From JAHRVQ01 sp963976815 (GTDB taxonomy: Bacteria; Pseudomonadota; Gammaproteobacteria; Pseudomonadales; Azotimanducaceae): a stretch of 64,000 bases of DNA. The notes below the pieces were generated by a model. The model ran no database searches. It was not told the origin of the DNA and saw only the letters and a list, made by a program, of their open reading frames with translations. The stretch is from NCBI GenBank assembly GCA_963976815.1, contig CAXBLU010000009.1, positions 124,001 to 188,000 of the forward strand, given 5' to 3'. Shown piece after piece: positions 60,501 to 64,000 of this stretch (the first letter of the stretch is position 1; every line of letters begins with the position of its first letter). The position numbers and the translations under genes are program-made.

Positions 60501-61462
60501 AGGGGATTAAATCCATACCGCGCAACCACCACACCCCCGACGGCCTGGGTGCCTCCCTTGTCCAGAGCGCCGCGGCGCAATGCCGGCCCCTTGGCAACAT
60601 TCGCAACATCTTTAATACGAATCGGAACATTGTCATTGACGCCCACCACAATACTTTCAATGTCAGCAATATTTTTAATAAAGCCTAAACCACGGATCAC
60701 ATACTCCGCACCGTTCACCTCAATCGTTCGAGCTCCTACATCCAGATTAGATTGTTTCGTCGCACGAAAAACTTGATCAAGGGTTACGCCATGGGCTCGC
60801 ATGGCATCGGGGTCTACATCGATTTGATACTCTTCTTGGAAGCCACCAACGGAACCAACCTCACTCACACCTTCGGCTGCTAACAACGCATAACGCACGT
60901 ACCAATCCTGAACCGTACGAAGCTCTTCGAGCCCCCATCCTCCGGTTGGATTACCCTCTAAATCCCGACCTTCCAGTGTGTACCAGAACACCTGCCCAAG
61001 GGCGGTTGCGTCTGGTCCGAGCGTCGGTTGTACATCGCTCGGTAAAGTGCCACGGGGCAGGCTACTGAGCTTTTCCAACACACGGCTTCTGGACCAATAG
61101 AACTCAACGCCCTCTTCAAAAATAATATAGACAGTAGAAAATCCAAAAAACGAATAGCTTCGAACGGTTTTCACACCGGGTACACCCAATAGTGCAACCG
61201 TTAGTGGATAGGTGATCTGGTCTTCAACATCCTGGGGCGATCTTCCCATCCATTCAGTAAATACGATCTGCTGATTTTCACCAATGTCCGGAATCGCATC
61301 AACGGACACTGGAGACCGAGGCAAGCTCCCAGACTCAAAGGAAAATGGCGCGACCATGACGCCCCAGCCAATCACACCGGCTAGCAACATAAACACAATC
61401 AGTTTTTTCTCCAGACAAAACCTCAGGGACTTGTCGAGAAACGAATAAGATGTAGATTTCAT
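57533..61462 (-). CDS. cusA: Heavy-metal RND efflux pump, CusA/CzcA family
   Basis: A 1309-residue inner-membrane pump of the heavy-metal RND group, which exports Cu(I)/Ag(I) with CusB and an outer channel. The start at 61462 has GGAGG eight bases upstream. Landmarks are PFSFESGSLPRSPVSVDAIPDIGENQQIV, TEWMGRSPQDVEDQITYPL and the helix-4 GTMVDMGIIVCEN. It is about 260 residues longer than E. coli CusA (about 1047). Extra segments include about residues 580-690 with three additional hydrophobic stretches, a loop near 365-395, and NDFERDLKGKLVQDDDG near 850. The Met-pair region reads MLQSGMRAPMGIKI. Confidence 0.93.
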   Translation of the reverse strand: MKSTSYSFLDKSLRFCLEKKLIVFMLLAGVIGWGVMVAPFSFESGSLPRSPVSVDAIPDIGENQQIVFTEWMGRSPQDVEDQITYPLTVALLGVPGVKTVRSYSFFGFSTVYIIFEEGVEFYWSRSRVLEKLSSLPRGTLPSDVQPTLGPDATALGQVFWYTLEGRDLEGNPTGGWGLEELRTVQDWYVRYALLAAEGVSEVGSVGGFQEEYQIDVDPDAMRAHGVTLDQVFRATKQSNLDVGARTIEVNGAEYVIRGLGFIKNIADIESIVVGVNDNVPIRIKDVANVAKGPALRRGALDKGGTQAVGGVVVARYGFNPLEAIGNTKAKIAEVSPGLPSKAIVDYHRTTRQSLQAFAQARGFNGFVGQTLNQDALNQEAWIPWLRANDQQSWPEGITLSQVTIVPFYDRSKLIYETLGTLSDALTQEIFITMIVVLVMVMHLRSSILISALLPVAVLMCFIAMKMFGVSANIVALSGIAIAIGTMVDMGIIVCENILRHMDEADPEDSTLETVFEATREVAGAVLTSVATTIVSFLPVFTMTGAEGKLFTPLAFTKTFALVAAVIVALAIIPPAAQLLFGARVRSEFVKRLLYAGLIFIGLAISIWVSIPVGMLLMAFSLLQLFRSQLPIPEWVTQNILTGVSLLVAALVAIFLSESWLPLGPGRGSLVNLVFVVIVIGGLLLAFRYYQRAYPRILGWCLRHKGAFVTFPILITLLGLTAWMGFDNLFRFAPDLVRNSSGWQAVNRSLPGFGKEFMPNLDEGSFLYMPTTMPHASIGEAQDSLEILDRAISAIPEIESVVGKLGRADTPLDPAPISMFETVVNYYSEYRTDIDGRIMRFAFDDQKNDFERDLKGKLVQDDDGQPYRQWRDHIRSTDDIWEEIVKAADLPGTTSAPKLQPIAARIVMLQSGMRAPMGIKIKGPDLDTIERVALELESLLKEVPVIESGTVTADRLVGKPYLEIDLDRGALARYGLHISDVQQVIEVAVGGKPVTSTIEGRERYPVRVRYYRELRDTPEGLENIIVPTATGAQIPLGQLAEIRYVRGPQAIKSEDTFLLGYVVFDKIASAAEVDVVEQAQDFLTEKISTGEFVLPKGVSYTFAGNYENQLRAQATLSVVLPLSLFVIFLILYLQFSSVVTTLIVFSGIAVAWSGGFLIIWFYNMTGFLDFSVLGENLRELFQVGPINMSVAIWVGFLALFGVATDNGVVTASYLDQTMAKNDTPSGANRETEIRALVVAGASRRIRPALMTTATTLIALIPVLTSTGRGSDIMVPMAIPSFGGMLVAVITTLLVPVLYCAAKEVSAGRQT

Positions 61463-61476
61463 ATTCTCAGCCTCCA

Positions 61477-63051
61477 TTAGTGGTTATGACCGCCGGCGAA
61501 AGCACCACCGCCTTCGGGATTCATCATGCTGGGCTTTGCTTGAATCTGGAGCGCACTATCGATCTTAAAATTACCCGAGACGACAACCCTATCGCCTTCG
61601 TCGAGTCCACTTTCAACAACGTAGTCTTCACCCGCCCGCGGACCCAGCACCACTTCTCGGCCGACATAGGTTGGTCGATCTGCGTCTGATACCTCGACAT
61701 AAACAACAGCGCGTTTACCTGTGAGTAGAGCCGCTGTCGCAGGTATCACAAGCGGCGCTTGAATATCCAAAGCATTTACCTGAATGAATCCAAGGGATTC
61801 CGTCGTCACAAGATCCATACCGCATAGCGGACATTTGCCCGGTTTGTCGCGCAAAATCTCAGGATGCATCGGTGAGACCCACTTACTGGCTAGTTCCTCG
61901 TCAGCAACTTTGCCCGCAATGGCTAATCGTGCAGACACTGTTGCACGGACAAACATCTCCGGTTTTAGTCTTTGATCACTATTATCGACGTTAACTCTGA
62001 CCTTAGCCGTGCGAGTTTTGGTATTGAGCACTGGGTCAATAAACGCGACTCGCCCCTTGAATGTCTCGCCGGGAAACGCTTCAGTCGAAAAATCTACCTG
62101 CTGACCATACCGAAGCCATTGCAAGTCAGATTCATAGGCATCCAACTGTACCCAGACCGAACTCAAGTCTGCAATGGTAAACATTCGGCTACCGGTCTCA
62201 ACGTACATACCGGTTTGAGCATTCTTGTCTATGACGACGCCACTAGCAGGCGCATAAATAGTAACTTGCTCCTTTGACTCTCCTGTCTTTTCAATTAGTT
62301 TTATCTGGTCAGTGGTCAACCCCCAGAGACGCAACTTATCTCTAGCAGCCTGGACAGTACCCTCGGCAGACGCTTGCAGTGAGCCTATGTTACTTTTGGA
62401 CATATCCCTCATACTGCGTATTGCCTGAAGCAACTCTTCCTGCGCTGAGTACAAATCTGGGCTGTATAACTCCAGCATGTGGTCACCTTTTTTGACCGAT
62501 ACTCCAGTGTAATCGACAAACAATTCATCGATACGGCCAGGTATCCAAGAGGTGATATGCGCGATTTTGGTTTCGTCATAATTCACCTTGCCTACCAGAC
62601 GAAGCGACGCAAAGGGAAAGCGCCGCTCAACAGAAACAGTTTCAATTCTCATCAATGCTTTTTGGGCAGGACTGATACTAATCTGACGCGAATCATCCAT
62701 ACCCGCCATATCCATTTCTTTATCCTGACGAACCGGTATGAGATCCATACCACAGATCGGGCATTTACCAGGCCCATCCCGTTGAATATGGGGATGCATC
62801 GAACAGCTCCAAACTTCTGCTTTTTCCTGAGCTTTCGTTTTTGTATTCAAGTTTCTTGGGTCCCCATGTTGGGAATGCTCCACCATGGACATTTGAGGCG
62901 AGTGGACCGCCATGGCATCATCGCTAGCGATCACTTCAACAGTGTCGTCTGGGGAGAAGAGCACCATTACGATCACCGTGGTGATCACCGCTATTATGGC
63001 AACCCCTGGCCGGGTCTTTATCATCGGCAAAACTCTATCGATTAGATTCAT
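61477..63051 (-). CDS. cusB: CusB-type adaptor with two heavy-metal-binding domains
   Basis: A 524-residue periplasmic adaptor. It has an N-terminal anchor (about 12-33), then a heavy-metal-binding domain at residues 82-106 (WSCSMHPHIQRDGPGKCPIC), typical of CusB-like proteins. The adaptor core follows: lipoyl half-motifs, a hairpin around 195-245, and a barrel at 290-375. Unusually, a second copy of the metal domain is inserted at about 392-416 (VSPMHPEILRDKPGKCPLC). A His-rich tail (GGHNH) ends it. It overlaps the TolC-like gene by 4 bp and ends at TAATG with the cusA start frame. It likely binds copper and gates the pump. Confidence 0.9.
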   Translation of the reverse strand: MNLIDRVLPMIKTRPGVAIIAVITTVIVMVLFSPDDTVEVIASDDAMAVHSPQMSMVEHSQHGDPRNLNTKTKAQEKAEVWSCSMHPHIQRDGPGKCPICGMDLIPVRQDKEMDMAGMDDSRQISISPAQKALMRIETVSVERRFPFASLRLVGKVNYDETKIAHITSWIPGRIDELFVDYTGVSVKKGDHMLELYSPDLYSAQEELLQAIRSMRDMSKSNIGSLQASAEGTVQAARDKLRLWGLTTDQIKLIEKTGESKEQVTIYAPASGVVIDKNAQTGMYVETGSRMFTIADLSSVWVQLDAYESDLQWLRYGQQVDFSTEAFPGETFKGRVAFIDPVLNTKTRTAKVRVNVDNSDQRLKPEMFVRATVSARLAIAGKVADEELASKWVSPMHPEILRDKPGKCPLCGMDLVTTESLGFIQVNALDIQAPLVIPATAALLTGKRAVVYVEVSDADRPTYVGREVVLGPRAGEDYVVESGLDEGDRVVVSGNFKIDSALQIQAKPSMMNPEGGGAFAGGHNH

Positions 63052-64000
63052 GACTTATCTCCTGCATCCGAGCGGCTGGACGGTAAACTGGTTAAGGACT
63101 GGCCGGTAAGCTTTTCAAGCACCACACGGGCTTGATTGTGGTCAGTCATTGCCCGGGCATAGGACAATTCAAAGTTAAGGAGCACCCGCTGCGCATCAAT
63201 TGTGTCAGCAAAGGGTGCCGTACCGGCGCTATAGGCACGTTGCGTCGCAACCAATGACTCATTGGCTTTGGGTAGCAGCGCGTTCTCATACAGATCGATC
63301 TGGCGTTGCGCATCTCGAAGTTTAAACAGCGCGGTCACCGTAGCCGCGTGATAGTTATTCAGTTGTTGGTCTCGCACATACTGTTGCTGACCGATCATCG
63401 CCTCAGCTTCTTTAACACCCGCGTCATATTTCGAGCGCCAAATAGGCAAGGTGAAACCAATGGTTGCTGATAGAACGTCGTCTCCGCTACCTGCGACACC
63501 TGGCATGCGAGCATCACCTGTCGCGATATAGTCCATACCAACGGTGATGTCCGGCAGATAATTTTTATTCGCTCGCTCCCTTTGACGATAAGCTGCCTCA
63601 ATTTCGAAACTCGTCGCCCGTAAATCTGGATTATTCAGTGCCACCTTCGCCAGTATTTCATCGTCCGAATATTGCACGGGTTCTGCAGCGAGCATTGTCG
63701 GCAGAGCAAAACCTTCGGTGGTCGGACGATTCAGCAATGCATTTAAGCGGGAAAATAATGGCGCACGACGGTCGATGAGACTTGCCAGACGGTTTTCAAT
63801 ATTACCCAGCTCAACCTGTGCACGGATCACATCTGCATGCGTCGCTGCTCCTGCCCCATATCTTGCTCGTGCGACGCGCTCAAGGTGAACAACCAGATCA
63901 CGGTTACCGCGAACAATCTCAATAGATTGGCCCAGGTAATACAGTTCGTACCAGGCACTCGCCACATCTGCAATGACGGCGTTTTGGACCGAAGCAATGC
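63048..64000 (-). CDS. TolC-family outer-membrane efflux protein (partial)
   Basis: The 3' portion of an outer-membrane factor gene; the 5' end lies beyond the right edge, and the frame is open to the last base (IASVQNAVIADVASAWYELYYL). Long helical segments (about IEIVRGNRDLVVHLERVARARYGAGAATHADVIRAQVELG) and NPDLRATSFEIEAAYRQRER are typical of TolC/CusC channels. It overlaps cusB by 4 bp, so it is the first visible gene of a cusCBA operon. It provides the exit duct for metal ions. Confidence 0.9.
   Translation of the reverse strand, partial: IASVQNAVIADVASAWYELYYLGQSIEIVRGNRDLVVHLERVARARYGAGAATHADVIRAQVELGNIENRLASLIDRRAPLFSRLNALLNRPTTEGFALPTMLAAEPVQYSDDEILAKVALNNPDLRATSFEIEAAYRQRERANKNYLPDITVGMDYIATGDARMPGVAGSGDDVLSATIGFTLPIWRSKYDAGVKEAEAMIGQQQYVRDQQLNNYHAATVTALFKLRDAQRQIDLYENALLPKANESLVATQRAYSAGTAPFADTIDAQRVLLNFELSYARAMTDHNQARVVLEKLTGQSLTSLPSSRSDAGDKS

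Noticed and set aside
62479..63045. 188-residue rightward frame
   Set aside because: Antisense to cusB; ends in His/Tyr-rich sequence caused by reversed codons.

Overview
The window looks like a chromosomal stretch of a free-living, aerobic, Gram-negative gammaproteobacterium, most likely marine. The reasons are two large TonB-dependent receptors, a monomeric NADP-isocitrate dehydrogenase, phytanoyl-CoA-type dioxygenases, a PpnN-type nucleosidase, periplasmic M13 and amidohydrolase proteins, and a Cus/Cop copper system. The genus cannot be fixed from this sequence alone. I saw no rRNA, tRNA, CRISPR array, prophage or transposase gene.

Layout. 0.1-5 kb: small-molecule enzymes (SDR, phytanoyl-CoA dioxygenase-like, DUF4188, VOC, NIPSNAP, tandem YjbR). 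A TetR regulator is divergent from the DUF4188 gene across a long dyad operator. 5.2-13.5 kb: housekeeping and metabolic genes (panD facing a beta-alanine:pyruvate-type aminotransferase, ppnN, an M13 peptidase lipoprotein, a PlsC-like acyltransferase, a second dioxygenase, a stand-alone Hpt protein). 13.5-26.7 kb: a 14-bp tandem repeat, a small membrane protein, a lipoprotein plus TonB receptor operon preceded by an 11-bp tandem repeat, a two-gene amidohydrolase operon in which two of three domains have lost the HxH metal motif, and monomeric IDH. 26.8-35.6 kb: a one-direction surface-polysaccharide cluster (HAD, UbiA-like membrane protein, GT4, hexapeptide acyltransferase, FdtA, FdtB-type aminotransferase, Wzx-type flippase, GT2, pyruvyltransferase). 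This suggests a glycan with a 3-acylamino-3,6-dideoxyhexose and possibly pyruvate ketals. 35.7-46.8 kb: an exported RidA, a candidate 40-aa coiled-coil peptide, a metallophosphoesterase, an RND pump with its adaptor, a TonB receptor, and a DUF2723 membrane protein followed by a REP-like palindrome.

46.9-64 kb is a copper and heavy-metal resistance island. It holds a cytochrome c divergent from a CusRS-like two-component system, an exported CACC-motif protein, and a copA-copB-small protein operon (multicopper oxidase, outer-membrane CopB, His/Met-rich peptide). It also holds a copZ-like gene, a copper P1B-ATPase and an unannotated 29-aa membrane peptide in one operon, an AraC regulator with a CxxC metal-binding-like N-terminus, and a cusCBA-type RND efflux operon running off the right edge. 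Two near-identical CusR-like boxes tie the two-component system to the oxidase operon.

The points most worth a second look are the 29-aa peptide coupled to the copper ATPase, the AraC regulator with a CxxC head, the degenerate amidohydrolases, the HAD/UbiA-like pair, the two short-period tandem repeats, and the PepSY-like remnant overlapping the cus terminator hairpin.
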